Below, piece by piece: positions 8,564 through 18,244 of a stretch of DNA of 64,000 nucleotides (its first letter is position 1; each line of letters opens with the position of its first letter). Source of the DNA: Desulfitobacterium metallireducens DSM 15288 (GTDB taxonomy: Bacteria; Bacillota; Desulfitobacteriia; Desulfitobacteriales; Desulfitobacteriaceae); the NCBI RefSeq assembly GCF_000231405.2, contig NZ_CP007032.1, positions 992,001 to 1,056,000 on the forward strand, in the 5' to 3' direction. A model generated the notes under the pieces. That model saw only the letters and a list, made by a program, of their open reading frames with translations. It searched no databases and was not told where the DNA came from. The position numbers and the translations under genes are program-made.

Positions 8564-8608
8564 GTTCTTCTGTCTTGATTAAAATAGATTTTGTTTATAT
8601 ACTAATCT
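8564..8608 (+). repeat. interspersed repeat, copy A (upstream of degV)
   Basis: The stretch beginning GTTCTTCTGTC and ending ATATACTAATCT is similar over about 45 bp to copy B at 9594-9642 (GTTCCTCTGTC...ATATACTATTCT). It is preceded by GAGGGACG, so the block reads GGGACGGTTCTTCTGTC, a string of the type I know from dispersed repeats of Clostridia. Confidence 0.5.
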
Positions 8609-8635
8609 TGGAATGAGCGATGAGAGGAAGCTAGA

Positions 8636-9493
8636 ATGGCAGTACAAATTTTAACAGATAGCACAAGTTATTTAAGTGAAGAGATCAGAAAAGAGCTGGA
8701 TATTAGAGTCGTTTCCTTAGGCCTATCCTTTGGCAATGAAAGTATGAAGGAAACTGACATTGATAATGAGAGCTTTTATCAAATGATGGCTCAAAAGGGA
8801 ATCCCGACTTCTTCACAACCTTCTGTTGGAGATTTGGAAAAAGAAATGATAAGTGGAGTTGAAAAGGGAGATCAGCTATGCTGTATTTTTATGTCCTCTG
8901 AGATGAGTGGTACATTTTCTACAGCACAGCTTGTTAAGGAAATGGTTTTGGAGAAATATGAGGATGCAAAGATTGCGGTTATTGATTCGAAATCTAACTG
9001 CATGCAACTCGGCTTCTCAGTCATTCAGGCTGCTAGGACTGCGAAAGCGGGAATGTCATTAGAGAAGGTTTCGCAGGCAGCGCTTGAAAATATAAATAAA
9101 AGTCGGTTCTTATTTATCCCAGAGAATCTTGATTATCTCAGAAAAGGCGGTCGAATAGGTGGGGCCAGTGCCTTGCTAGGAAACCTCTTTAAAATTATTC
9201 CAATATTGACAGTAGAAAATGGAAAAACCTCAGTGCTAATGAAGGTAAGGACAAAAGGAAATGCTTTGCGAGCTATGGTAGATCAAGTGGTCAAGGATAT
9301 CAGCGAGAAGGGGCTAGGTGAAATTGCGGTTGAGCATATAAATTGCAAACAAGAGGCAAAAGAATTGGCAAAAGTGATTAAAGAAAAACTAAACGTCAAC
9401 ATCGATATCATGGATATAGGGCCTGTTATTGGATTACATGTAGGCCCGGGAACACTCGGAATCGTTTATTATACCCTAAAAGATATCAGATGA
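8636..9493 (+). CDS. DegV family fatty-acid-binding protein
   Basis: 285 residues, ATG with GAGGAAGC upstream. N-terminal ILTDSTSYLSEE, MSSEMSGTFSTAQLV and C-terminal VGLHVGPGTLGIVYY are the DegV signature blocks. DegV (FakB-like) proteins bind a fatty acid and present it to the kinase FakA; no fakA gene is in this window, so which lipid and partner it uses is open. Flanked by two copies of an interspersed repeat. Confidence 0.9.
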   Translation: MAVQILTDSTSYLSEEIRKELDIRVVSLGLSFGNESMKETDIDNESFYQMMAQKGIPTSSQPSVGDLEKEMISGVEKGDQLCCIFMSSEMSGTFSTAQLVKEMVLEKYEDAKIAVIDSKSNCMQLGFSVIQAARTAKAGMSLEKVSQAALENINKSRFLFIPENLDYLRKGGRIGGASALLGNLFKIIPILTVENGKTSVLMKVRTKGNALRAMVDQVVKDISEKGLGEIAVEHINCKQEAKELAKVIKEKLNVNIDIMDIGPVIGLHVGPGTLGIVYYTLKDIR

Positions 9494-9517
9494 AAGAAAA
9501 GATTTTGATGGTATAAA

Positions 9518-9545
9518 ACCCCTCCAAGTTCTGGAGGGGTTAAAT
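9518..9545 (+). terminator. intrinsic terminator after degV
   Basis: AACCCCTCCA pairs with TGGAGGGGTT around a 5-nt loop. Confidence 0.75.
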
Positions 9546-9593
9546 ATTTTGCTTATATTTTAAGAAGTTCATACTTGGGGCTTCCCAAGTATT

Positions 9594-9642
9594 GTTCCTC
9601 TGTCTGCCTTGAACAAAACGTGATTTGTCGATATACTATTCT
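9594..9642 (+). repeat. interspersed repeat, copy B (downstream of degV)
   Basis: Similar to copy A at 8564-8608, same orientation. The rest of the 9546-9787 spacer holds GAATCGTCCCCGTGT (9747-9761), close to the complement of the GGGACGGTTC core, and no gene. A weak promoter may lie near TTGTAT (9672-9677). Confidence 0.5.
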
Positions 9643-9787
9643 CAGGTAATCTTTAGTATTATTTGCGTAAATTGTATTAATAAAAATAGAGAATACATAA
9701 TAAATGGAACAGTAATTCTAGGATAGATTAAAGAGATAGACATAAGAATCGTCCCCGTGTATACGTGTTGAAGAAAGGTTGATGACG

Positions 9788-10969
9788 ATGATATCAAGAA
9801 CAATGCAAGAGCAGGTGAAGAACAGCTCGATTATTCGTGCCATGTTTGAAGAAGGGAAAAGACTGGCAGCGATTTATGGAACTGAAAATGTATATGATTT
9901 TAGTCTGGGAAACCCGAGTGTTGAATCGCCTGCAGAAGTAAAAAAGGCAATTTTAGAGGTTGTTAATGAAGAAGATGCGATAAGTATTCACGGTTACATG
10001 AATAACTCAGGTTATGAAGACGTAAGAGCTGCGATTGCAAAGTCCATCAATGATAAATTCAGCACTTCGTTTACCCATAATAACATCGTTATGACTGTTG
10101 GCGCGGCAGGCGGGTTAAACGTTGTTTTTAAAACTTTACTCAATCCCCAGGATGAGGTCATTACGTTTGCCCCGTTTTTTGGTGAATACAGAAGCTATGT
10201 AAAAAACTATGAGGGAAAATTAGTTGTCGTTGCTCCTAATACGGTTGATTTTCAACCTAATCTTGAAGAACTTAAAGACAAGATCACCCTTAATACGAAA
10301 GCGGTGATTATTAATTCACCTAATAATCCCACAGGTGTTATTTATTCAGAAGCTACTATCATTAAGCTGTCGGAAATACTGAAAGAGAAGCAGAAGGAAT
10401 TTGGGATAGAGATTTACCTCATTTCTGATGAACCCTATCGTGAGCTGGCATATGATCATGCTGAAGTGCCTTATCTTACAAAATACTATGAGAATACAAT
10501 AGTCGGATACTCTTTTAGTAAATCCCTTTCTTTACCTGGCGAAAGAATAGGCTATCTCGTGATTCCAAATCAGGTAACGGATCACGAAGATGTCATTGCA
10601 GCAGCGAATATCGCAACTCGTATTCTAGGTTTCGTAAATGCTCCATCCTTATTTCAGCGGGTCATCGCTAAGTGTTTAGATGCGAAGGTGGACCTTGCAA
10701 CCTATAATCGGAATCGTGAACTTCTTTATAACGGACTTTTGTCGTACGGATACGAATGTATCAAACCTGAAGGGGCTTTTTACATGTTTGTAAAGACACC
10801 CATTGAGGATGATGTTGAGTTTTGCAATTTGGCTAAGAAGAAAAATATCCTCGTTGTACCCGGTACTTCCTTTTCCTGTCCAGGATATATTCGAATTGCC
10901 TATTGTGTCGCTTATGAGACAATCGAGAAAGCCTTACCAGGCTTTAAGGCTTTGATTGAAGAATTGTGA
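9788..10969 (+). CDS. PLP-dependent class I aminotransferase
   Basis: 394 residues from ATG 9788. TTG 9779 and ATG 9782 are also in frame, but GAAAGG at 9773-9778 is best spaced for 9788. Fold-type I motifs: INSPNNPTGVIYSE, SDEPYRELAY and the PLP lysine in SFSKSLSLPGERIGY; a conserved late arginine lies in GYIRIAYCV. The amino acid substrate cannot be named from sequence alone. Upstream of a metallo-hydrolase and a flavodoxin-ferredoxin protein on the same strand. Confidence 0.9.
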   Translation: MISRTMQEQVKNSSIIRAMFEEGKRLAAIYGTENVYDFSLGNPSVESPAEVKKAILEVVNEEDAISIHGYMNNSGYEDVRAAIAKSINDKFSTSFTHNNIVMTVGAAGGLNVVFKTLLNPQDEVITFAPFFGEYRSYVKNYEGKLVVVAPNTVDFQPNLEELKDKITLNTKAVIINSPNNPTGVIYSEATIIKLSEILKEKQKEFGIEIYLISDEPYRELAYDHAEVPYLTKYYENTIVGYSFSKSLSLPGERIGYLVIPNQVTDHEDVIAAANIATRILGFVNAPSLFQRVIAKCLDAKVDLATYNRNRELLYNGLLSYGYECIKPEGAFYMFVKTPIEDDVEFCNLAKKKNILVVPGTSFSCPGYIRIAYCVAYETIEKALPGFKALIEEL

Positions 10970-11012
10970 GTTATTCCTTGCAAAGGAATAAGGAAAAACA
11001 GAGGAGATTGGG

Positions 11013-11921
11013 ATGAAACTAATACAAGTTAGAGGGAATACGTTTTGTATCGATACCGGAATGACAGCAATTCCTATTTATAAAATAAATGATGAAGAAA
11101 TTATTATGTTGGATACAGGATGGGTGAAGGAGAGAGAAGGAATTGAAAACCTTCTTGAGGAAAATAGCCTTAGAATAGTGGGTATAATTAATAGTCATGC
11201 CCATATCGACCATATCGGAAATAATGATTGTTTCAAGAAAAAGTATAACTGCCTGATTGCGATGTCAGCTTTTGAAGCGCTTCTTTGCAGTTCGACAGTC
11301 ACTCTTAAAACGTACTACAGTAGCCAAACCTTGTCTGAGGTTGAAAAGCATTTTGGACATATGGTTTGTGATACAGATATTATGATCGAGGATAACCAAA
11401 ATAAAATATATGTCTGCGGCATCAAATTTAAGATATTTCATACTCCAGGACATAGTCCTGCCCATATCTGTATTATTACGCCAGATAATGTAGCCTATCT
11501 TGGGGATGCTCTCATCAGCTATGAAGTGATGGAGGGGGCTAAAATGCCCTATGCATTTATCCTAAGAGAAGATCTAAAAAGTAAAGAAAAACTTTATGAC
11601 TTAAAATGCACCAAATATATAGTGGCCCACAAAGGGATATATAGTGATCAAGATATTACAAAACTGATTACTGATAATCTTAATTTTTATAAACAGCGCG
11701 CGGCCAAAATATATTCGCTCATCGAGGAAGCTATGACCCTGGAAGATATCACGAAGGCCGTCCTCAAGAGTTTCAACATCAGTATAGGGAGCATCTCTCG
11801 ATATGCTGTGATCGAGAGAATGTTAAGATCTTATGTTGAATATCTGAATGAATCAGGAATGATTAGCTTAAAGATGGAAAAAGGGTTTCTAAAATACTCA
11901 AAAGGCAATACTGATTTATAA
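11013..11921 (+). CDS. MBL-fold metallo-hydrolase
   Basis: 302 residues. HxHxDH motif at residues 62-67 (HAHIDH), a later metal histidine in FHTPGHSPAHIC and an aspartate in YLGDALIS. The C-terminal ~90 residues form a helical tail of the type added to BLACT/LACTB2-like hydrolases. Ribosome site GAGGAGATTGGG. Substrate unknown; glyoxalase-II or thioesterase type chemistry is possible. Follows the aminotransferase by 43 bp. Confidence 0.85.
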   Translation: MKLIQVRGNTFCIDTGMTAIPIYKINDEEIIMLDTGWVKEREGIENLLEENSLRIVGIINSHAHIDHIGNNDCFKKKYNCLIAMSAFEALLCSSTVTLKTYYSSQTLSEVEKHFGHMVCDTDIMIEDNQNKIYVCGIKFKIFHTPGHSPAHICIITPDNVAYLGDALISYEVMEGAKMPYAFILREDLKSKEKLYDLKCTKYIVAHKGIYSDQDITKLITDNLNFYKQRAAKIYSLIEEAMTLEDITKAVLKSFNISIGSISRYAVIERMLRSYVEYLNESGMISLKMEKGFLKYSKGNTDL

Positions 11922-11946
11922 TTTTAGAGAAATATTCAGATTATTC

Positions 11947-11955
11947 TGTTATAAT
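11947..11955 (+). promoter_or_regulatory. extended -10 promoter
   Basis: TGTTATAAT (TGn-TATAAT), 51 bp before the GTG start of the next gene. Confidence 0.5.
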
Positions 11956-12006
11956 GAGTTGGGAATACTGGGTGAGGTGTATAAGTCGCAGAGGAGGCCG
12001 ATCATT

Positions 12007-12825
12007 GTGAATAAAAGGATCAATACGCTCTATTTTAGTGCAACTGATACGACGAGAAAAATTGTAACCAGCATAGCCGAGGAACTGGCAAAACATCGTG
12101 AGAAGGGAAAAACAATTCGGAATATGGATTTTACCTTACCGGAAGGAAGAAAAGCTGCCGTCTCTTATGAAGAAGACGATGTTGTTATTATCGGAATCCC
12201 TGTTTATGCGGGAAGAGTTCCTAATGTATTACTGAAATATTTAAATTCAATTCAGGGTAATGGGGCATTAGCGGTTGCAATCGTCGTTTATGGGAACCGA
12301 AATTATGATGATGCTTTAATCGAATTAAAAGATATCCTTGAATTAGATGGCTTTAAAGTCATCGCAGCCGCAGCGTTTATTGGAGAACACGCCTTTTCTA
12401 AAATACTGGCTCAAAACAGACCTGATGAAAAAGATAGCCTCTTTAGCCGAGAATTCGCAAAACAAATCGATAAAAAAATGACAACACAAGTTGAAATTCA
12501 ACCTATTGTTGTCAATGGAAATAAACCCTATCGAAACTATTATATGCCTAGGGATAGACAAGGCAATCCTGTTGATATTCGAAGGGTTACGCCCAAGACG
12601 AATAGCAATTGTACGGATTGTAAACATTGTGTCAATATTTGTCCTATGGGCTCCATTGATTCTGAGGATCCTTCTAAATTAATTGGGATTTGCATTAAAT
12701 GTGGAGCATGTGTTAAAAAATGCCCTGTAAATGCTAAGTATTATGAGGATCAAGATTATTTAAGACACAAATCCGAATTAGAAATAGAGTTTGCTCGACG
12801 GAGAGAGCCTGAGTTATTTATATAA
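12007..12825 (+). CDS. EFR1-type flavodoxin-ferredoxin fusion protein
   Basis: 272 residues from GTG 12007, GAGGAGG at 11991-11997; an in-frame TTG at 11959 lacks a ribosome site. N-terminal flavodoxin-like half starts TLYFSATDTTRKIV, the FMN phosphate loop. The C-terminal half holds two 4Fe-4S clusters: NCTDCKHCVNICP and ICIKCGACVKKCP. Soluble low-potential electron carrier of the EFR1 family, common in anaerobic Firmicutes; partners unknown. Confidence 0.9.
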   Translation: MNKRINTLYFSATDTTRKIVTSIAEELAKHREKGKTIRNMDFTLPEGRKAAVSYEEDDVVIIGIPVYAGRVPNVLLKYLNSIQGNGALAVAIVVYGNRNYDDALIELKDILELDGFKVIAAAAFIGEHAFSKILAQNRPDEKDSLFSREFAKQIDKKMTTQVEIQPIVVNGNKPYRNYYMPRDRQGNPVDIRRVTPKTNSNCTDCKHCVNICPMGSIDSEDPSKLIGICIKCGACVKKCPVNAKYYEDQDYLRHKSELEIEFARRREPELFI

Positions 12826-12845
12826 TGAAAGCATCAATAAAGTTA

Positions 12846-13403
12846 TTAATAAAGTCCAAGGTGATCAAGTAGAATTTTGAGTCCCATGGCAATGAGAATA
12901 AGGCCACCTGCAAACTCGGCTTTAGATTTGAATTTCGTTCCGAACACATTGCCGATTTTTACACCCACAAAAGAAAATAAGAAGGTAGTAATACCAATCA
13001 CGGAAACTGCTGGAAGAATATTGACTTGTAAAAAGGCAAAGGTTACGCCAATAGCCAAGGCATCAATACTCGTTGCAAGAGATAGGACGGTCAGGTCTTT
13101 AATGTTAAAGGAGTCGTCAATCTCATCGTAACCCTCTCTTGATTCTCGAATCATATTGATACCGATAATGGATAGCAGGACAAAGGCAATCCAGTGGTCA
13201 ATCGAGGTAATGCTAGCTTTGAACTGAGTGCCGAGAAGATAGCCGATGAGTGGCATTACGGCCTGAAAAGCGCCAAAGAAAAGACCAACTGTTAGAGCTC
13301 GCTTGTAACTCATTTTTCTCAGAGATAATCCCTTGCAGATGGCAACCGCAAAAGCATCCATCGATAATCCAATGGCTATGATTAATAGTTCAAAAAATCC
13401 CAT
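12846..13403 (-). CDS. mntP: manganese efflux pump MntP
   Basis: 185 residues, six membrane helices. The MntP/DUF204 duplicated motifs [14 protein letters not shown] near residues 13-26 and [14 protein letters not shown] in the second half carry the conserved aspartates that pass Mn(II). Exports excess manganese. The long leader on the same strand contains a yybP-ykoY manganese riboswitch and a hairpin terminator, which supports the assignment and predicts induction by Mn(II). Confidence 0.93.
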   Translation of the reverse strand: MGFFELLIIAIGLSMDAFAVAICKGLSLRKMSYKRALTVGLFFGAFQAVMPLIGYLLGTQFKASITSIDHWIAFVLLSIIGINMIRESREGYDEIDDSFNIKDLTVLSLATSIDALAIGVTFAFLQVNILPAVSVIGITTFLFSFVGVKIGNVFGTKFKSKAEFAGGLILIAMGLKILLDHLGLY

Positions 13404-13452
13404 GTTATAACTCCTTTTTTACTTTTTAGTGTTTGTATTTAGTCTACCCAAC

Positions 13453-13497
13453 AAGAAAAGACTCAAGTATAGCGAAATCTATACTTGAGTCTTTGAG
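13453..13497 (-). terminator. terminator of the manganese riboswitch
   Basis: Read on the minus strand, AAGACTCAAGTATAG pairs with CTATACTTGAGTCTT, followed by TTCTTG. It lies between aptamer and mntP and forms the off-state stem of the expression platform; its upstream arm touches the aptamer's closing segment. Confidence 0.8.
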
Positions 13498-13629
13498 TTT
13501 CTCAACAAAGGCACATGTATAGCAAGGCCGCGCTACACATGAGTCTCATTCATTAAGGTAAGCCAGACCCCAAAAGGTCAGTATGTTGACTTACCACACA
13601 GCGATGCTGTGCAAACTACTCCCTCACGG
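13495..13629 (-). ncRNA. yybP-ykoY (Mn2+) riboswitch aptamer
   Basis: On the minus strand the leader reads GAGGGAGTAG, then GTCAACATACTGACC, GTCTGGCTTACC, ATGAGACTCA and CCTTTGTTGAGAAACTC, the order and sequence of the conserved yybP-ykoY elements. This class senses Mn(II) and commonly precedes mntP. Assignment is by eye, not by covariance model. Confidence 0.88.
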
Positions 13630-13644
13630 AATGTTTAATTTCGT

Positions 13645-15195
13645 TTAATATAGTGTGTTAACTTGCTTATAATTTTGGGCGAAACGAGATGCTAAGTCTT
13701 TTGCAATCGAATCGAATTCGTTTTTATCTGTCCAAGTATTGCGGGGGTTTAGGATTTCACTAGGAACTCCATCTACATGGTCAGGCACGAATAAGCCAAA
13801 TGTGGGATCAGCGGTGAAGTTCGCCTGTTCAATCGAGCCATTGAGTGCTGATGTAATCATGGCTCGAGTATAAGCTAACTTAATTCGCTTACCCGTTCCA
13901 TAAGATCCACCGGACCAACCCGTATTCACGAGGTAAACTTTTGTGTCATACGTTGAAATCCTTTCGCCGAGCATTTCCGCGTATACGCGGGGTTCGAGCG
14001 GAAGGAACGGGGCTCCAAAACAGGTGGAAAAAGTTGCCGTTGGTTCAGTAATGCCGCGTTCTGTTCCCGCTAATTTTGAGGTATATCCCGAGAGAAAATG
14101 ATACATAGCCTGTTCTTTAGATAATTTTGAAATAGGAGGTAATACTCCAAAGGCATCAGCAGTTAAGAAAAAGATTACTTTAGGCTGTCCTGCGACGCCG
14201 GGTATAACCGCATTTCCTATATGTTCAATAGGGTATGCTGCACGGGTATTTTCCGTTAATGATTTGTCAGCATAATCGGCATGCCGAGTCTCTAAATCGA
14301 GAATAACATTTTCAAGAACAGTCCCATATTGAATGGCATTCCAAATTTGAGGTTCTTTTTCTTTGGAGAGGTCAATACACTTGGCATAACATCCACCTTC
14401 GAAATTGAAAACCCCATCTTCACACCAACCATGTTCATCGTCGCCAATCAAACGTCGCTCTGGATCAGCTGAGAGTGTTGTTTTACCTGTGCCGGATAAC
14501 CCAAAGAAGAGGGCGACATCGCCACTTTTTCCGATATTTGCAGAGCAATGCATTGAGAGGGTCTTTTGAAGGGGTAAATAGTAATTCAACACGCTGAAGA
14601 TGGATTTTTTCATTTCGCCAGCATATTGAGTTCCTCCGATTAAAATGACGTGTTTCTCAAATGAACAGATGATAAAGGCTTCTGAATGTGTGCCATCGGT
14701 TTTGGGATTCGCTTTAAAGCCAGGAACTGCAATAATTGTAAAACCGGGTTGATGACTTTCTAATTCCTCTTCAGTCGGTCGAATAAAGAGTTGATGGACA
14801 AAGAGGTTTTGCCAAGCATATTCATTAATAATTCGAATGGGCAAACGATATTTCTCATGGGCACCGGCGAATCCGTCAAAGATAAAAAGTTCACGTTCTT
14901 TAAGATAGAGTTTAACTTGATCGTACAGATTTTCAAAGCAATCTGTAGAAATTGGGCGGTTTACAGTGCCCCAAGCGATCTGATTATGTACTGAGGGTTC
15001 ATCGACAATAAATTTATCCTCAGGTGAACGGCCTGTATATTTTCCTGTACTTACACGCAAAGCTCCTGAAGAAGCGAGAACTCCTTCTTTGCGAGCGAGA
15101 GCTGTTTCGACTAATTCAGATACGGACAGATTATAGTGTATCTTCTTCGACGTAAGGGTTTCGCTAACCTCGATGGGCTGAGCGCTAGTATTCAT
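13645..15195 (-). CDS. pckA: ATP-dependent phosphoenolpyruvate carboxykinase
   Basis: 516 residues from ATG 15195 (GGAGC before it); the frame stays open to 15312 but the added 39 residues are not family-like. Interconverts oxaloacetate and PEP with ATP/ADP in gluconeogenesis. Visible: [21 protein letters not shown], kinase loop [11 protein letters not shown] (232-242) and the metal site LIGDDEHGW. Substrate arginine in the GRSPEDKF region. Monocistronic, with an inverted repeat over its promoter. Confidence 0.97.
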   Translation of the reverse strand: MNTSAQPIEVSETLTSKKIHYNLSVSELVETALARKEGVLASSGALRVSTGKYTGRSPEDKFIVDEPSVHNQIAWGTVNRPISTDCFENLYDQVKLYLKERELFIFDGFAGAHEKYRLPIRIINEYAWQNLFVHQLFIRPTEEELESHQPGFTIIAVPGFKANPKTDGTHSEAFIICSFEKHVILIGGTQYAGEMKKSIFSVLNYYLPLQKTLSMHCSANIGKSGDVALFFGLSGTGKTTLSADPERRLIGDDEHGWCEDGVFNFEGGCYAKCIDLSKEKEPQIWNAIQYGTVLENVILDLETRHADYADKSLTENTRAAYPIEHIGNAVIPGVAGQPKVIFFLTADAFGVLPPISKLSKEQAMYHFLSGYTSKLAGTERGITEPTATFSTCFGAPFLPLEPRVYAEMLGERISTYDTKVYLVNTGWSGGSYGTGKRIKLAYTRAMITSALNGSIEQANFTADPTFGLFVPDHVDGVPSEILNPRNTWTDKNEFDSIAKDLASRFAQNYKQVNTLY

Positions 15196-15247
15196 AGGAT
15201 GTTCTGCTCCTTTTTTTGAAATATTAACAGAATATTGTATACGCACT

Positions 15248-15310
15248 ATTATAACAACACATTGAGGAATAAGTACATACTTTTTAATAAAAAAATTATA
15301 TTTATTCCTC
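15248..15310 (-). promoter_or_regulatory. pckA promoter with overlapping 9-bp inverted repeat
   Basis: A TATAAT (minus strand, 15248-15253) lies 52 bp before the start codon. GAGGAATAA (15264-15272) and TTATTCCTC (15302-15310) are complementary, one arm inside the -35/-10 spacer and the other about 30 bp further upstream. This fits two half-sites of a regulator, perhaps for carbon control (inference). Confidence 0.45.
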
Positions 15311-15345
15311 ATAAATTGTTCGAATATTTAAAACTACAATAATTA

Positions 15346-15391
15346 AAAAGCTGTTGCACTTGAACATAAATTTTCCCGGGCAACAGCTTTT
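15346..15391 (-). terminator. intrinsic terminator after the P-type ATPase gene
   Basis: AAAAGCTGTTGC and GCAACAGCTTTT pair around a 22-nt loop; T-run on the minus strand. Confidence 0.75.
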
Positions 15392-15398
15392 GCGCTAA

Positions 15399-18053
15399 TT
15401 ACAGCTGCTTTTTTCGTTTAAAGGATTTGAGAAGTTCATTGATGAGAAGGGGAACTAGAGCAAAGGCGATAACGATGAACCAATCTCGAGCGGAAAGCCA
15501 TTGAAGTTTAAAGGCGTGAGATAGAAAAGGTACAGATATCATGCCTAGCTGGAGGGCCAAGCCTACGACGATAGCACCTATAAGATACTTATTAGAGAAT
15601 AAGCCAATGGTGGAGATAGACTTGGAAGGATTACGTATGCTTAAGGAGTAGAAAAGTTGTGAAGCTGCAAGAACAACGAAGGACATTGTTCGAGCATAAG
15701 TTAAGACTCTTTCAGGGATATTTTTGGAATTTAAGTTATAACCATATTCGCTCAGTCCGAAGTAGAAGGCGAGCAGAGTTAGAATACCAATTAGCGTTCC
15801 GCCGATGATCGCTCGCTTTCCAGCACCCAGTGCAAAAAAGCTCTCTTTCGGGTTACGTGGTTTCATTTTCATCACATCTTTATCGCCGGGATCAACTCCT
15901 AAAGCAATAGCAGGGAGAGTATCTGTAATTAAGTTAATCCATAAAATTTGTGTAGGGAGGAGGGGAACTGGCCAAAAGAAAAGAACGGAGAGGAAGATCG
16001 CAATAATTTCTCCTAAATTACAGGAAAGTAAGAAAATTACGGACTTTTTAATGTTGCTATAGATATTTCTTCCTTCTCTTATCGCATGAACAATCGTGGT
16101 GAAATTATCATCTGTTAAAATCATATCGCTGGCACCTTTAGCAACATCCGTACCTGTAATCCCCATCGCGACTCCGATATCAGCACTTTTGAGCGAAGGA
16201 GCATCATTAACCCCATCACCGGTCATAGAGACAATGTTCCCCTGTGTCTTGAAGGCTTTAACGATCTTCACCTTGTGTTCAGGGGATACGCGCGCGAAGA
16301 CTCGAAATTCATTGATTCTCTTGGCAAATTCTTCATCAGAAAACGTATCAATCTCAGCACCGGTTAAGGATTGCTCAAGAGATTCAGCAATCCCTAATTT
16401 TTTAGCTATCGCTACAGCTGTGTTTTTATGATCACCTGTAATCATGATTGGTGTAATTCCCGCATGTTTAGCTTCTTTAATGGAATCTTTTACTTCTAAT
16501 CGTGGGGGGTCGATCATTCCCACGAGTCCGATGACCGTTAAATCCTGTTCCATTTCTTCAGGCTCGAGGATTCGATCCGTATCTTTGAAAGCTGCCCCTA
16601 GAACTCGTAATGCATCATCTGACATTTGTTCAGCAGTTTTTAAGTATTCGTGCTTCATCTCTTCAGTTAAGGGAACGAGTTCACCGTGGATTAAAGCATT
16701 TTTTGAAATTCTTAAGATATTATCAATCGCACCTTTAGTATGAACACGGTATCCCTTTTCTTCTTCATTGAGCGTTGACATGAGTTTACGATCCGAATCA
16801 AAGGGCTTTTCACCAACACGCTTATATTCAGAATCTAAAGAGCGTTTAGAGAGGCTATAGCGATCTCCAAGAACAACAAGAGCAATTTCCGTGGGATCGC
16901 CTGTTCCTTTACTATTTTCATAGGATGCATCCGAGCATAAAATAAATGTTTTCAGTAATTCTTGGGTGTCTTTATCAGCTACTAACTCAAGTCCTTGTGC
17001 GGGAATATCGAAGAGATTATTTAAAGTGTAATGTTTAACTACGGTCATCTTGTTTTGGGTCAGAGTTCCTGTTTTATCGGAACATATAATATTTACTGAA
17101 CCTAAAGTTTCAACAGCTGGAAGTTTTTTTACAATGGCATTTATCTTTGACATTTTAGTTACACCGAGGGCTAAGACAATAGCGACGATCGCCGGAAGTC
17201 CTTCTGGAATTGCAGCTACGGCTAAACTAATTGCAGTTAAGAACATTTCGAACAAATTTCGCTTTTGAAAGAAACCAATGATAAACATTAAAACACAGAT
17301 ACCGATAGCGAGATATCCTAATATCCGACCAAGTTCATCCAGCCTTTTTTGCAGAGGAGTCATTTCTTCAGTATCTTCATCTAATATCTTGGCAATTTTA
17401 CCGATTTCGGTTTCCATAGCTGTCGCAACGACAACCCCCTCACCTCTACCATAGGTTGCGAGAGTAGACATAAAGGCCATGTTGGACTTATCGCCCAAAG
17501 GTGTTTGGGGATCTGCATGTATAGCTTTTGCATCTTTTTCGGAGGGGACAGATTCTCCGGTTAAAGCGGATTCTTCAATTTGCAGATTTGCACTTCCAAT
17601 GAGTCTCAGGTCTGCAGGGATGAAGCGGCCCGCATCAATGACAATGATATCTCCAGGGACGACTTCTGCGGAGCGGATTTCTCTCACTTTACCATCGCGG
17701 CGAACGAGGGAGCGTGGGGTCGTCATTTGCTGAAGCGCTTCAATCGCTTTTTCAGCCTTATATTCTTGAAAGACTCCAATCGCCGCGTTTAAAATGACAA
17801 CGAACAGAATGATGATAGCATCAACATATTCTCCAATAATTAAGGTGATGACTGCCGCTCCAAGGAGGACATAGATAAGCATATCTTTGAATTGGGCGAA
17901 AAATAAAGAAATTAAGCTTTTCTTCGGCTTACCTTTCAGTTTGTTTTCACCATACTTTTGCAGCCTGGATTGAGCTTCTTGCGCAGTAAGTCCTAGGGCT
18001 GGGTCGACGTCAAGCTTTGTGAGAACGTCTTCTTGAGATTTTGCGAACCACAT
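15399..18053 (-). CDS. P-type ATPase, Ca2+ (SERCA/PMCA) type
   Basis: 884 residues, full length. N-terminal cation-ATPase domain (KLDVDPALGLTAQEAQSRL), actuator TGESVPSEKD, phosphorylated Asp326 in CSDKTGTLTQNK, nucleotide and hinge motifs MITGDHKNTA and SMTGDGVNDAPSLK, ten membrane helices. Membrane helix 4 VAAIPEGLPAIV and helix 6 NLITDTLPAIALG are the P2A calcium-site motifs. Likely exports Ca2+ (possibly Mn2+). AGAGGTGT ribosome site. Not visibly part of an operon. Confidence 0.92.
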   Translation of the reverse strand: MWFAKSQEDVLTKLDVDPALGLTAQEAQSRLQKYGENKLKGKPKKSLISLFFAQFKDMLIYVLLGAAVITLIIGEYVDAIIILFVVILNAAIGVFQEYKAEKAIEALQQMTTPRSLVRRDGKVREIRSAEVVPGDIIVIDAGRFIPADLRLIGSANLQIEESALTGESVPSEKDAKAIHADPQTPLGDKSNMAFMSTLATYGRGEGVVVATAMETEIGKIAKILDEDTEEMTPLQKRLDELGRILGYLAIGICVLMFIIGFFQKRNLFEMFLTAISLAVAAIPEGLPAIVAIVLALGVTKMSKINAIVKKLPAVETLGSVNIICSDKTGTLTQNKMTVVKHYTLNNLFDIPAQGLELVADKDTQELLKTFILCSDASYENSKGTGDPTEIALVVLGDRYSLSKRSLDSEYKRVGEKPFDSDRKLMSTLNEEEKGYRVHTKGAIDNILRISKNALIHGELVPLTEEMKHEYLKTAEQMSDDALRVLGAAFKDTDRILEPEEMEQDLTVIGLVGMIDPPRLEVKDSIKEAKHAGITPIMITGDHKNTAVAIAKKLGIAESLEQSLTGAEIDTFSDEEFAKRINEFRVFARVSPEHKVKIVKAFKTQGNIVSMTGDGVNDAPSLKSADIGVAMGITGTDVAKGASDMILTDDNFTTIVHAIREGRNIYSNIKKSVIFLLSCNLGEIIAIFLSVLFFWPVPLLPTQILWINLITDTLPAIALGVDPGDKDVMKMKPRNPKESFFALGAGKRAIIGGTLIGILTLLAFYFGLSEYGYNLNSKNIPERVLTYARTMSFVVLAASQLFYSLSIRNPSKSISTIGLFSNKYLIGAIVVGLALQLGMISVPFLSHAFKLQWLSARDWFIVIAFALVPLLINELLKSFKRKKQL

Positions 18054-18181
18054 AATATTACACCTCTCTTATTTTGGTATTCTTTACAAACTTATATAAA
18101 AATATTTTTTTCGTTCTAACTAAAAATATGTTAAAAATAGGAAGCGTTTTTTTCTACTTTGTGGTAGCTCTTAGGTAAATA

Positions 18182-18190
18182 TGCTATAAT
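18182..18190 (+). promoter_or_regulatory. extended -10 promoter
   Basis: TGCTATAAT, 54 bp before the DUF1905 gene start. Confidence 0.5.
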
Positions 18191-18244
18191 AAAATAATTT
18201 TAATTTATGTACTTCAGTATTTTTTGGAAAGAGGTCAATTTGAC

